Of a stretch of DNA of 64,000 nucleotides, positions 45,736-54,640 are shown piece by piece (positions within the stretch are counted from its first letter, which is position 1; each line of letters opens with the position of its first letter). Origin of the DNA: Stenotrophomonas sp. ATCM1_4 (GTDB taxonomy: Bacteria; Pseudomonadota; Gammaproteobacteria; Xanthomonadales; Xanthomonadaceae); contig NZ_QPFB01000001.1 of the NCBI RefSeq assembly GCF_004348115.1, forward strand, positions 3,798,028 to 3,862,027, written 5' to 3'. The position numbers were made by a program, and so were the translations under genes. The notes under the pieces were generated by a model, which was not told where the DNA came from, searched no databases, and worked only from the letters and a program-made list of their open reading frames with translations.

Positions 45736-45770
45736 TCGAATTAAATTCAACAATTTCAATATGTTGAAGT

Positions 45771-45787
45771 TGGCACGCAGCGTGCTT
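45771..45787 (+). promoter_or_regulatory. Sigma-54 (-24/-12) promoter of the six-permease efflux operon
   Basis: TGGCACGCAGCGTGCTT matches the sigma-54 consensus TGGCACG-N4-TTGCW. The -24 half is perfect, and the invariant GG and GC are separated by ten bases. The predicted start is about 45796 and the first ATG is at 45820. Confidence 0.78.
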
Positions 45788-45819
45788 AACCAATACCAAC
45801 CTCTGCTGCGAAGCCCACG

Positions 45820-47088
45820 ATGATCCGCGACACCTCCGCCCAGGACCGAGTCTCCACCCAGCCCCAGCAGCCCAAGTGGCGCCGCTGGCTGTGGCCCGCC
45901 GTGGCCACGGTCGCGGTGGTGGCCGGCATCGGCTTCATCGCCAACAAGTGGGCCGGCGCCAGCCGCTCCTTCGACAGCAGCCGCGTGCGCATCGCCGAAG
46001 TCGGCCGCGGCGACCTGGTCCGCGACATCGCCGCCGATGGCCGCGTGATCGCCGCCAACAGCCCGGTGCTGTACGCCATCTCCGCCGGTACCGTGACCCT
46101 GAAGGTGGTGGCCGGCGACGTGGTCAAGCAGGGCCAGGAGCTGGCGGTGATCGACAGCCCGGAACTGCGCAGCAAGCTGGCCCAGGAACAGGCCACCCTG
46201 GCCGGCCTGGAGGCCGAGGCCAGCCGCGCCGCCCTGGACGCCACCCTGGCCCGCGCCACCGGCGCCAAGATGTCCGACCAGGCCGGCCTGGTGCGCATCG
46301 CCGCCCAGCGCGACCTGGACCGCTACCAGCGCGGCTTCGACGGCGGCGCGGTACCGCAGGTGGACCTGGCCAAGGCCCAGGACGAACTGAAGAAGGCCCA
46401 GATCGAGCTGCAGCACGCCCAGCAGGACGCCACCCTGCAGAGCCGCGGCGCCGACCTGGACGCCCGCAACAAGCGCCTGCTGGCCGAGCGCCAGCTGGCC
46501 GTGGTCAACGAAGTGCAGCGCCAGGTCGATGCGCTGACCCTGCGCGCCCCGTTCGATGGCCAGGTCGGCCAGGTGCAGGCCACCCAGCACACCCAGGTCG
46601 CCGCCAACGCCCCGATCCTGAGCGTGGTCGACCTGTCCCGCTTCGAGGTCGAGATCAAGGTACCGGAGAGCTTCGCCCGCGAACTGGCCATCGGCATGCC
46701 CTCGCAGCTGACCAGCGGCAGCGGCCAGCCCTTCCCCGGCGAGATCTCGGCGGTGTCGCCGGAGGTGGTCAACGGCGAAGTCGTGGCCCGCATCCGCTTC
46801 TCCGACAAGCAGCCCGAAGGCCTGCGCCAGAGCCAGCGGATGAGCTCGCGCATCCTGCTCGACACCCGCCGCAACGTACTCAAGGTCGAGCGCGGCCCGT
46901 TCGTCGAACAATCCGGCGGCCGTTACGCCTACGTCGTCACCGGCAGCATCGCCACCCGCCGCCCCGTGCAGCTGGGCGTGAGCAGCCTGGGCGAGGTGGA
47001 AGTGGTGTCCGGCCTGCAGCCGGGCGAAAAGATCGTGGTCTCCGGCGCGGATCTGTTCGGCGACAACGAACGCGTCTCCATCAATTGA
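45820..47088 (+). CDS. Periplasmic adaptor (HlyD/MacA-type membrane-fusion protein)
   Basis: The 422-residue protein has an N-terminal anchor helix (about 24-43, WLWPAVATVAVVAGIGFIA). A split biotinyl-lipoyl domain follows (AISAGTVTLKVVAGDVVKQGQELAVIDSPEL and LTLRAPFDGQVGQVQ), with a long alpha-helical hairpin between them (about 112-225, rich in Ala, Gln, Leu). Beta-barrel and membrane-proximal domains end the protein (VQLGVSSLGEVEVVSGLQPGEKIVVSG). It should connect an inner-membrane ABC exporter to an outer-membrane channel. No TolC-type gene is in the operon, so a channel encoded elsewhere would be needed. It is the first gene after the sigma-54 promoter. Confidence 0.88.
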   Translation: MIRDTSAQDRVSTQPQQPKWRRWLWPAVATVAVVAGIGFIANKWAGASRSFDSSRVRIAEVGRGDLVRDIAADGRVIAANSPVLYAISAGTVTLKVVAGDVVKQGQELAVIDSPELRSKLAQEQATLAGLEAEASRAALDATLARATGAKMSDQAGLVRIAAQRDLDRYQRGFDGGAVPQVDLAKAQDELKKAQIELQHAQQDATLQSRGADLDARNKRLLAERQLAVVNEVQRQVDALTLRAPFDGQVGQVQATQHTQVAANAPILSVVDLSRFEVEIKVPESFARELAIGMPSQLTSGSGQPFPGEISAVSPEVVNGEVVARIRFSDKQPEGLRQSQRMSSRILLDTRRNVLKVERGPFVEQSGGRYAYVVTGSIATRRPVQLGVSSLGEVEVVSGLQPGEKIVVSGADLFGDNERVSIN

Positions 47089-47206
47089 TTGAACGCCGGG
47101 AGCGGGGCACGGCAAGTCATCCAACCGGCCCCGCGCGGCACCACCGCCCTGCTCCCCGCGCCTTGTTCCCCCCTGCCCCGCAACCTCGTCCCCAAAGGAA
47201 ATAGAC

Positions 47207-47929
47207 ATGCTCCATATGCAATCGGTCTCCAAGGTCTTCCGCACCGAACAGGTTGAAACCCACGCGCTGCGCTCGCTGGACCTGCATGTGCGCGAAGGCG
47301 AGTTCGTCGCCGTCACCGGTCCGTCCGGCTCGGGCAAGACCACCTTCCTCAACATCGCCGGCCTGCTGGAAACCTTCACCAGCGGCCAGTACCTGCTCGA
47401 TGGCCAGGACGTGAGCCACCTCGGCGACGACGCGCGCTCGCGCCTGCGCAACCAGAAGATCGGCTTCATCTTCCAGGGCTTCAACCTGATCCCCGACCTC
47501 AACCTGTTCGACAACGTCGACGTACCGCTGCGCTATCGCGGCATGGGCGCGGCCGAGCGCAAGCAGCGCATCGAGCAGGCACTGACCAGCGTCGGCCTGG
47601 GCTCGCGCATGAAGCATTACCCGGCCGAGCTGTCCGGCGGCCAGCAGCAGCGCGCCGCCATCGCCCGCGCCCTGGCCGGCAGCCCGCGCCTGCTGCTGGC
47701 CGACGAACCGACCGGCAACCTGGACACGCAGATGGCCCGCGGCGTGATGGAGCTGCTGGAGGAGATCAACTCCCAGGGCACCACCATCGTCATGGTGACG
47801 CACGACCCGGAGCTGGCCGCACGCGCCCAGCGCAACGTGCACATCGTCGACGGCCAGGCCACCGACCTGCTGCGTGAGCCGGTGCTGGCCCACGCCTCGC
47901 GCATCGCCGAAACCAACACGCAGGGCTGA
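47207..47929 (+). CDS. ABC exporter ATPase (MacB/LolD class)
   Basis: The 240-residue stand-alone ATPase has Walker A GPSGSGKT (38-45), Q-loop GFIFQGFNLIPDL, signature LSGGQQQR (142-149), Walker B LLLADEPTGNLD and switch His in MVTHDPELA. The class drives FtsX-type (mechanotransmission) permeases that move lipoproteins, peptides or antibiotics in the envelope rather than across the inner membrane. It is the only ATPase for the six permease genes that follow. GGAAA lies before the ATG, and the next start is 10 bases after its stop. Confidence 0.93.
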   Translation: MLHMQSVSKVFRTEQVETHALRSLDLHVREGEFVAVTGPSGSGKTTFLNIAGLLETFTSGQYLLDGQDVSHLGDDARSRLRNQKIGFIFQGFNLIPDLNLFDNVDVPLRYRGMGAAERKQRIEQALTSVGLGSRMKHYPAELSGGQQQRAAIARALAGSPRLLLADEPTGNLDTQMARGVMELLEEINSQGTTIVMVTHDPELAARAQRNVHIVDGQATDLLREPVLAHASRIAETNTQG

Positions 47930-47938
47930 GGACCGCGC

Positions 47939-49270
47939 ATGTCCCTGTTCACGTACTACCTGCAACAAGGCGTGCGCAGCTTGCGCCGCACGCCGGTGCT
48001 CACCGGGCTGATGGTGCTGTCCATCGCCGTGGGCATCGGCGCGTCGATGACGACGCTGACGGTGATGCACCTGCTCTCGGGCGATCCCCTGCCCGGGCGC
48101 AGCCAGCACCTGTACTACCCGCAGGTGGATGCGTCCCCGCGCGGCGAGAAGTCGCGCGTCGATCCGCTGGACATGCTCGACTACACCTCGGCGGTCGATC
48201 TCTGGCGCGATGGCCCGGCCGAGCGCAAGGCACTGGTCGCCAACAGCCCGGCCAAGCTGTCCGCCCCCACCAGCAGCGCGCCGGCCAGCATCACCCCGAT
48301 GCTGTCCACCACGGCCGACTTCTTCCCGATGTTCCAGGTACCGATGGCCTACGGCAGCGGCTGGTCGCGCGAGGACGACGAGCGCCGTGCGCGCGTGGCG
48401 GTGATCTCCTGGAACCTCAACCAGCGCCTGTTCGGCGGCAAGGACAGCGTCGGCCAGATGCTGCGCATCCGCGACAGCGAGGTCCGCATCGTCGGCGTGC
48501 TCAAGCCATGGCGCCCGGCACCGCTCTACTACGCCGTGGCCGGTGGCCGCTTCTCCCAGGGCGACACCGCCGATTTCTACCGCGCGCCGCAGGACGTGAT
48601 GATGCCGTTGTTCAGCAGCCTGCAGGTCAATGCCGGCAACTTCCAGCAGTTCACCTGCTGGGGGCTGCCCGAGCAGCCCGGCCACCTGGAGAACAGCAAC
48701 TGCGTGTGGTTGCAGCAATGGGTGCAGCTGGACACGCCGGCGCAGGTCAGCGCCTACGAGCGGTTCCTGCAGGGCTACGTGCAGCAGCAACAGCAGCTGG
48801 GCCGCATCAGCCAGCCGGAACTGGCGCGCCTTTCCAGCCTGATGCAGTGGCTGGACTTCAACGGCGTGGTGCCGCGTGACGTCCGCCTGCAGGCCTGGAT
48901 GGCATTGGCCTTCCTCGGCATCTGCCTGTTCAACACGGTGGGCCTGCTGCTGGCCAAGTTCCTGCGCCGCACCAGCGAGATCGGCGTGCTGCGGGCGTTG
49001 GGCGCGACCCGCGCGATGGTCTTCCAGCAGTGCCTGATCGAAGCGGCGCTGATCGGCCTGGCCGGTGGCCTGGGCGGCTTGCTGTTGACCGCGTTCGGTC
49101 TGTGGAACATCCGCCAGCAGCCCTTGGCCTACGCGGACATGATGCAGCTGGACCTCACCATGCTCGGCTCGACTCTGGCCGCTGCCGTCGTCACCACCTT
49201 GTTGGCGGGACTGCTGCCGGCGCTGCGCGCCGCCCGCATCGACCCGGCCCTGCAGATCAAGGCACTGTAA
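47939..49270 (+). CDS. FtsX/MacB-type permease 1 (type A)
   Basis: The 443-residue protein has the FtsX layout: an N-terminal helix (TGLMVLSIAVGIGASMTTLTV), a large periplasmic MacB-like core (about 45-305), and three C-terminal helices after DVRLQAWMALAFLGICLFNTVG. The coupling segment is RRTSEIGVLRALGATR. Within the core is a cysteine pair Cys-x14-Cys (TCWGLPEQPGHLENSNCVW). It shares its pattern with permeases 3 and 5 (LSGDPLP near residue 47, LLLAKFLRR later), which I call type A. It probably pairs with the type B protein encoded two bases downstream. Confidence 0.88.
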   Translation: MSLFTYYLQQGVRSLRRTPVLTGLMVLSIAVGIGASMTTLTVMHLLSGDPLPGRSQHLYYPQVDASPRGEKSRVDPLDMLDYTSAVDLWRDGPAERKALVANSPAKLSAPTSSAPASITPMLSTTADFFPMFQVPMAYGSGWSREDDERRARVAVISWNLNQRLFGGKDSVGQMLRIRDSEVRIVGVLKPWRPAPLYYAVAGGRFSQGDTADFYRAPQDVMMPLFSSLQVNAGNFQQFTCWGLPEQPGHLENSNCVWLQQWVQLDTPAQVSAYERFLQGYVQQQQQLGRISQPELARLSSLMQWLDFNGVVPRDVRLQAWMALAFLGICLFNTVGLLLAKFLRRTSEIGVLRALGATRAMVFQQCLIEAALIGLAGGLGGLLLTAFGLWNIRQQPLAYADMMQLDLTMLGSTLAAAVVTTLLAGLLPALRAARIDPALQIKAL

Positions 49271-49272
49271 GC

Positions 49273-50490
49273 ATGGATATCAAACCCATCCTGGTCGCAC
49301 TGTCGCGCCACCGCATCGCCGCCACCCTGATCACCCTGGAGATCGCGCTGGCCTGCGCGGTGCTGTGCAACGCGCTGTTCCTGGCGGTTTCGCGCATGGA
49401 TCTGATCGGCATGAACAGCGGCGTGGACGAGAGCCGCGTCGCCGCCCTCAGCCTCGATGACTGCGACGGCTGCCAGCCGGCCGAACTCAACGGCCGCTGG
49501 CTGCAGCAGCTGCGCAGCCAGCCCGGCGTGCAGGCGGTGGGCGTGGTCAACGCCGTGCCGTTCGGCCAGCGTGCCGGCACCGCCGGCATCAGCCTGGACC
49601 CCGAAGGCAAGCACTTCGGCGGCGTGCCGCATTTCTACCTGCTCGATCCCGGCGCGATCGACGTGATGCAGCTCAAGCCGGTGCAGGGCCGCAGCTTCAC
49701 CGATGGCGACTTCCAGCCGGTGGAGAACTACCTGCCGGAGAGCGCCCAGGTGTGGATCACCCGCGCCCTGGCCGCCCACCTGTGGCCGGGGGAATCGGCG
49801 CTCGGCAAGCAGTTCTGGATGTCCAGCAACCGCTTCACCGTGGCCGGCGTGCTGGAACACTTCGCCCGTCCCGACCCGGGCCGCAGCGAGAGCGGCGTGG
49901 CCAGCGCGCAATGGTCGGTGATCGTGCCGGTCCTCACCCACGCGCAGAGCGGCACCTACGTGCTGCGCGCCGATGCGGCGGACCTGCCGGCGATCATCCG
50001 CGACGCGATGGCCGCTGCCTCCAAGGTCACCCCCGAAGCCATCCTGTCCACCGACTACAGCGCCACGCTGGCCCAGCTGCGTGACGCCTACTTCCGCCAG
50101 GACCGGGCGATGACCCGCCTGCTGCTCGGCGTGTGCCTGGCGATGCTGCTGGTGACCGCGCTGGGCATCATCGGCCTGGCCAGCTTCTGGGTGCAGCAAC
50201 GCACCAAGCAGATCGGCATCCGCCGTGCGCTGGGGGCCACCCGGCGCCAGATCATCGGCTACTTCCAGACCGAGAACCTGTTGCTGACCGGCTTCGGCAT
50301 CGTACTGGGGATGCTGCTGGCCTTCGCCGGCAACCAGGTGCTGATGCACTACTTCGAGATTGACCGCCTGCCGCTGTACTACCTGCCCGTCGGCGCCGTA
50401 CTGCTGTTGCTGCTCGGGCAGGTCGCCGTGATCGGCCCTGCCCTGCGCGCGGCTGCCATCCCACCCATCGTCGCCACCCGTAGCGTTTGA
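49273..50490 (+). CDS. FtsX/MacB-type permease 2 (type B)
   Basis: The 405-residue protein starts MDIKPILVALSRHRIAATL, followed by helix 1 (LEIALACAVLCNALFLAV), a periplasmic core, and three C-terminal helices. The cytoplasmic coupling segment VQQRTKQIGIRRALGATR is nearly identical in permeases 4 and 6. This type B lacks the paired cysteines of type A but has its own CxxC (DDCDGCQPAE). The ATG lies two bases after the stop of permease 1, so translation is tightly coupled. It ends IVATRSV, the shared end of type B. Confidence 0.88.
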   Translation: MDIKPILVALSRHRIAATLITLEIALACAVLCNALFLAVSRMDLIGMNSGVDESRVAALSLDDCDGCQPAELNGRWLQQLRSQPGVQAVGVVNAVPFGQRAGTAGISLDPEGKHFGGVPHFYLLDPGAIDVMQLKPVQGRSFTDGDFQPVENYLPESAQVWITRALAAHLWPGESALGKQFWMSSNRFTVAGVLEHFARPDPGRSESGVASAQWSVIVPVLTHAQSGTYVLRADAADLPAIIRDAMAAASKVTPEAILSTDYSATLAQLRDAYFRQDRAMTRLLLGVCLAMLLVTALGIIGLASFWVQQRTKQIGIRRALGATRRQIIGYFQTENLLLTGFGIVLGMLLAFAGNQVLMHYFEIDRLPLYYLPVGAVLLLLLGQVAVIGPALRAAAIPPIVATRSV

Positions 50491-50508
50491 CCTCGCCGAG
50501 GACTTCCC

Positions 50509-51813
50509 ATGTTCAGCTACTACTTCAAACTCGCGATCCGCAGTTTCGGTCGCAACAAGATCCTCACCACGCTGATGGTGCTGGCGATCGCCCTGGGCAT
50601 CGGCGCGGCGATGACGACGCTGACCGTGTTCAAGGTGCTCTCCGGCGACCCGATCCCGCAGAAGAGCGACCGGCTGTTCTACGTGCAGCTGGACCCCTAC
50701 ACGAAGGAGGGCTACCAGCCGGGCGAGGAGCCGGAGCGGCAGCTGACCCGCTTCGATGCCGAGGAACTGCTGCGGCAGAAGAAGGCGCCACGCCAGGCGA
50801 TGATGACCGGCGGCGGCGGCATCCTCGATCCGCGCGTGGACGCGCTCAAGCCGTTCAGCGTCGAGATGCGCTACACCTCGGCCGACTTCTTCCCGATGTT
50901 CGAGACCCCCTTCCTGTATGGCAACGGCTGGAGCGCCGGGGAGGACGCCGGCCGCAGCCGCGTGGCGGTGCTCAGCAAGTCCCTCAACGAGAAGCTGTTC
51001 AAGGGTGAGAACAGCGTCGGCAAGGACGTGCTGATCGAAGGCCATGCGATGCGCGTGGTCGGCGTGCTGAACGACTGGAACCCGCGCCCGAAGTTCTACG
51101 ACATCACCACCGGCCGCTTCGACCGCGAGGAAAGCGTGCTGCTGCCGTTCTCCACCTTCATCGACCTGAAGCTGGAGCGCAACGGCAACATGAACTGCTT
51201 CGGCCGCGAGATCGTCAACGACGCGCAGGCATTGAACGTGCCCTGCTCGTGGGTGCAGTACTGGGTGGAGCTTGATTCGCCCAGCGACGCCGGTGACTTC
51301 AAGGCCTACCTGGACAACTATTCCGAGCAGCAGCGTGCCTCCGGCCGCTTCGAGCGCCCGGCCAACACCCGCCTGCGCAACGTGATGGAGTGGATGGACT
51401 TCACCCAGGTCGTGCCGGGCGACGTGCGCCTGCAGATGTGGCTGGCCTTCGGCTTCCTGCTGGTGTGCCTGGTCAACACGGTGGGCCTGCTGCTGGCCAA
51501 GTTCCTGCGTCGCAGCGGCGAGATCGGCGTGCGTCGCGCACTGGGTGCCAGCCGCAGCGAGATCTTCAAGCAATGCCTGGTCGAGGCCGGCACCGTCGGC
51601 CTGGCCGGCGGCATGCTCGGCCTGGTGTTCGCGCTGCTCGGCCTGTGGGCGGTACGCCAGCGTCCCGCCGCGTACGCCTCGCTCGCCCACCTGGACGGCT
51701 CGATGCTGCTGGTCACCTTCGCGCTGGCCGTGTTGGCCAGCCTGCTGGCCGGCGTCCTGCCCGCCTGGCGGGCCATGCAGGTCACGCCCGCACTCCAGCT
51801 GAAGAGCCAATGA
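50509..51813 (+). CDS. FtsX/MacB-type permease 3 (type A)
   Basis: The 434-residue protein begins MFSYYFKLAIRSFGRNKILTTLMVLAIALGIGAAM, then LSGDPIPQKSDRLFYVQLDPYTKE. Its core holds the conserved cysteine pair (NCFGREIVNDAQALNVPCSW). The C-terminal helices start at MWLAFGFLLVCLVNTVG, with coupling segment RRSGEIGVRRALGASRSE. It is closest to permease 5. It follows permease 2 by 18 bases and precedes permease 4 by a 165-base gap, the longest within the permease set. Confidence 0.88.
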   Translation: MFSYYFKLAIRSFGRNKILTTLMVLAIALGIGAAMTTLTVFKVLSGDPIPQKSDRLFYVQLDPYTKEGYQPGEEPERQLTRFDAEELLRQKKAPRQAMMTGGGGILDPRVDALKPFSVEMRYTSADFFPMFETPFLYGNGWSAGEDAGRSRVAVLSKSLNEKLFKGENSVGKDVLIEGHAMRVVGVLNDWNPRPKFYDITTGRFDREESVLLPFSTFIDLKLERNGNMNCFGREIVNDAQALNVPCSWVQYWVELDSPSDAGDFKAYLDNYSEQQRASGRFERPANTRLRNVMEWMDFTQVVPGDVRLQMWLAFGFLLVCLVNTVGLLLAKFLRRSGEIGVRRALGASRSEIFKQCLVEAGTVGLAGGMLGLVFALLGLWAVRQRPAAYASLAHLDGSMLLVTFALAVLASLLAGVLPAWRAMQVTPALQLKSQ

Positions 51814-51978
51814 GGTACCGGTCCGGGGCGTGCGCGGCGGCAGGCCGCCACGCCACGACCTTCCGCGTAGTGCCGTCCCCAACGTCTGGCGGGGGGCGGG
51901 GTTGAAGAAGGGTTCGATCCACTCCCCTTTCATCCTCGCACCTCTTCACCTTACTCCTCGCTCCACCGGAGAACCCTC

Positions 51979-53202
51979 ATGGAAATCCGCCCCATCCTCT
52001 CGACGCTGTCGCGGCACAAGACCGCCGCCGCCTTGATCGTGCTGGAGATCGCGCTGAGCTGCGCGATCATCTGCAACGCGCTGTTCATCGTCTCCCAGCG
52101 CATCGAAGTCATGGAACTCCCCAGCGGCATCGACGAAAGCCACCTGCTGGAGATCGGCCTGAGCGGCATCGGCGAGCAGGTCGATGCCGATGCGCGTACC
52201 GCCGAAGACATCGCCACGCTGCGCGCCATCCCCGGCGTGGAGAACGTCGCCATCACCAACCAGCTGCCGTTCCAGAGCGGCTCGTGGAATACCTCGCTGT
52301 CGGCCAGCCCCGAACCCGATGCGCAGTCGGTCAACGGCGCGCAGTACATGTTCGGCGAGAACATGGTGAAGACGCTGGGACTGGAGCTGCTCGCCGGCCG
52401 TGACTTCAATGCCGACGAATACAGGAGCAACGAAGAGCTGTCCAAGACCACCGCCACCGAACAGATGCCCTCCAGCGCCATCCTCACCGACGCGATGGCC
52501 CGGCAGTTCTTCCCCGATGGCAACGCCGTCGGCAAGACCGTCTACATGCTGGGCATCCCGATCACCGTGGTCGGCGTGGCCAAGACCCTGCTGCGCCCCA
52601 ACATGCAGAACAACAACCGCACCTACGGGGTGATCTTCCCGATCCGCATGAGCTTCTCCGGCGGTGGCCGCTACATCATCCGCGTCGCCGACCCCGCGCG
52701 CCGCGACGAGGTGATGAAGCAGGCATTGGCGACCCTGGAGAAGAACGACCCGAACCGGCTGGTGTGGACCAACCTCACGCTCGAGGAGAAGCGCGCCAAG
52801 AACTTCGCCAACGACCGCGACATGATCGGCCTGCTGCTGATCGTCAGCGGCCTGCTGTTGCTGGTGACCGCGGTGGGCATCATCGGCCTGGCCAGCTTCT
52901 GGGTGCAGCAACGCACCAAGCAGATCGGCATCCGGCGCGCCCTGGGCGCCACCCGCGGGCAGATCCTGCGCTACTTCCAGACCGAGAACTTCCTGCTGGC
53001 CGGCATCGGCATCGTGCTGGGCATGCTGCTGGCCTACAGCCTGAACTACTGGCTGATGGGGCGCTACGAGCTGCCACGCCTGCCGTTGCTGTACCTGCCG
53101 GTCGGTGCGGTGTTGCTGTGGGTGATCGGGCAGATCGCGGTGTTCGGCCCGGCCCGTCGTGCCGCCTCGATCCCGCCGGCCGTGGCCACCCGCAGCGCCT
53201 GA
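51979..53202 (+). CDS. FtsX/MacB-type permease 4 (type B)
   Basis: The 407-residue protein begins MEIRPILSTLSRHKTAAALIVLEI. Its nucleotide sequence over the first 80 bases is almost the same as at the start of permease 6 (from 54641), showing a recent tandem duplication of the B gene. The core contains DGNAVGKTVYMLGIPITVVGVA. The C-terminal part has the VQQRTKQIGIRRALGATR coupling segment and ends AVATRSA. The gene is preceded by an untranslated gap that contains GGAG at the correct distance from the ATG. Confidence 0.88.
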   Translation: MEIRPILSTLSRHKTAAALIVLEIALSCAIICNALFIVSQRIEVMELPSGIDESHLLEIGLSGIGEQVDADARTAEDIATLRAIPGVENVAITNQLPFQSGSWNTSLSASPEPDAQSVNGAQYMFGENMVKTLGLELLAGRDFNADEYRSNEELSKTTATEQMPSSAILTDAMARQFFPDGNAVGKTVYMLGIPITVVGVAKTLLRPNMQNNNRTYGVIFPIRMSFSGGGRYIIRVADPARRDEVMKQALATLEKNDPNRLVWTNLTLEEKRAKNFANDRDMIGLLLIVSGLLLLVTAVGIIGLASFWVQQRTKQIGIRRALGATRGQILRYFQTENFLLAGIGIVLGMLLAYSLNYWLMGRYELPRLPLLYLPVGAVLLWVIGQIAVFGPARRAASIPPAVATRSA

Positions 53203-53220
53203 CCACGACAAAGGGATCCC

Positions 53221-54534
53221 ATGTTCGGCTACTACCTGCAACTGGCCTTGCGCGGCTTCGGCCGCAACAAGGTGCTGACCACGCTCATGGTGCTGACCAT
53301 CGCGGTCGGCATCGGTGCGACGATGACCACGCTGGGGCTGTACTTCGTGCTCTCCGGCGACCCCATCCCGCACAAGAGCGGCCAGCTGTACTACGCGCAG
53401 CTGGAACCCCGCACGCTGGGCAAGGACGCCACGCTGGACAAGGATCCACCGCGGCAGATGAGCCGCTATGACGCCGAGGAGCTGCTGCGGCAGAAACGCG
53501 CCGACCACCAGGCGGTGATGTCGGCCGGCGCGGTCACCGTGCAGCCGGCCGGCAGCGCGGCCCAGCCGTTCCGGGCGATGGCGCGCTACACCTCGGCCGA
53601 CTTCTTCGCGATGTTCGACGTGCCGCTGCACAGCGGCAATGCCTGGAACGCAGCCGATGACGAGGCCCGCGCGCAGGTGGCGGTCATCGACCGCAAGCTG
53701 GCTGCCACCCTGTTCGGCGACGATGCCGCGGTGGGCCGGGAAATGCGGCTGCCGCAGGGCGTGTTCCGGGTGGTTGGCGTGATGGATGACTGGCGCCCGG
53801 CCCCGCGTTTCTACGACCTGAGCAGCCAGCGCTACGGTGGCGACGAGCAGGTGCTGCTGCCGTTCTCCACCTCGCGCGCACTGAAGCTGGACACGCAGGG
53901 CAACGTGCATTGCTGGGGCAACAGCAGCGGCGTGGACGGCGGCAACTATGGCCTCAACGCACCCTGCGCATGGCTGCAGTATTGGGTGGAGCTGGACTCG
54001 CCGCAGAAAGCGCGGGACTACCTCAAGTACCTGGCCGACTACTCCGACAGCCAACGCGCCAGTGGTCGCTTCGAACGCCCCACCAACGTGCGTCTGTACA
54101 GCGTGATGGACTGGCTGGACTTCAACCGCATCGTGCCCAACGACGTGCGCCTGCAGATGTGGCTGGCGTTCGGTTTCCTGCTGGTCTGCCTGCTCAACAC
54201 GGTGAGCCTGCTGCTGGCCAAGTTCCTGCGCCGCAGCGGCGAGATCGGCATCCGCCGCTCGCTCGGCGCATCCCGCGCGGACATCTTCCGGCAATGCCTG
54301 ACCGAAGCCGGCGTGATCGGCTTCGTCGGCGGCGCGCTGGGGTTGGGCTTCGCCGCCTTCGGCCTGTGGCTGATCCGCCAGCAGCCCGACGAGTACGCCA
54401 AGCTCGCCCACATGGACACCACCACGCTGTGGCTGACCTTCGCCCTGGCCGTCACCGTCAGCCTGCTTGCCGGCCTGTTGCCGGCCTGGCGCGCGATGAA
54501 GGTGCCGCCAGCCCTGCAGCTCAAGAGCCAGTAA
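53221..54534 (+). CDS. FtsX/MacB-type permease 5 (type A)
   Basis: The 437-residue protein begins MFGYYLQLALRGFGRNKVLTTLMVLTIAVGIGATM, with LSGDPIPHKSGQLYYAQLEPRT after it. The cysteine pair is HCWGNSSGVDGGNYGLNAPC. Its final helices and coupling segment RRSGEIGIRRSLGASRAD match permease 3. The start is 18 bases after permease 4, as between permeases 2 and 3 (also 18), so the A-B spacing pattern has been copied with the genes. Confidence 0.88.
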   Translation: MFGYYLQLALRGFGRNKVLTTLMVLTIAVGIGATMTTLGLYFVLSGDPIPHKSGQLYYAQLEPRTLGKDATLDKDPPRQMSRYDAEELLRQKRADHQAVMSAGAVTVQPAGSAAQPFRAMARYTSADFFAMFDVPLHSGNAWNAADDEARAQVAVIDRKLAATLFGDDAAVGREMRLPQGVFRVVGVMDDWRPAPRFYDLSSQRYGGDEQVLLPFSTSRALKLDTQGNVHCWGNSSGVDGGNYGLNAPCAWLQYWVELDSPQKARDYLKYLADYSDSQRASGRFERPTNVRLYSVMDWLDFNRIVPNDVRLQMWLAFGFLLVCLLNTVSLLLAKFLRRSGEIGIRRSLGASRADIFRQCLTEAGVIGFVGGALGLGFAAFGLWLIRQQPDEYAKLAHMDTTTLWLTFALAVTVSLLAGLLPAWRAMKVPPALQLKSQ

Positions 54535-54640
54535 TGCGCTTCGGACTGAACCTGCTTGGGGAGGGACGCTCCGGCTCTCCCCTTGTTTCGGGGCCTCGTC
54601 CATCGTCCGACGCGCTCCCCGCACTCCCAGGCAGATGACC

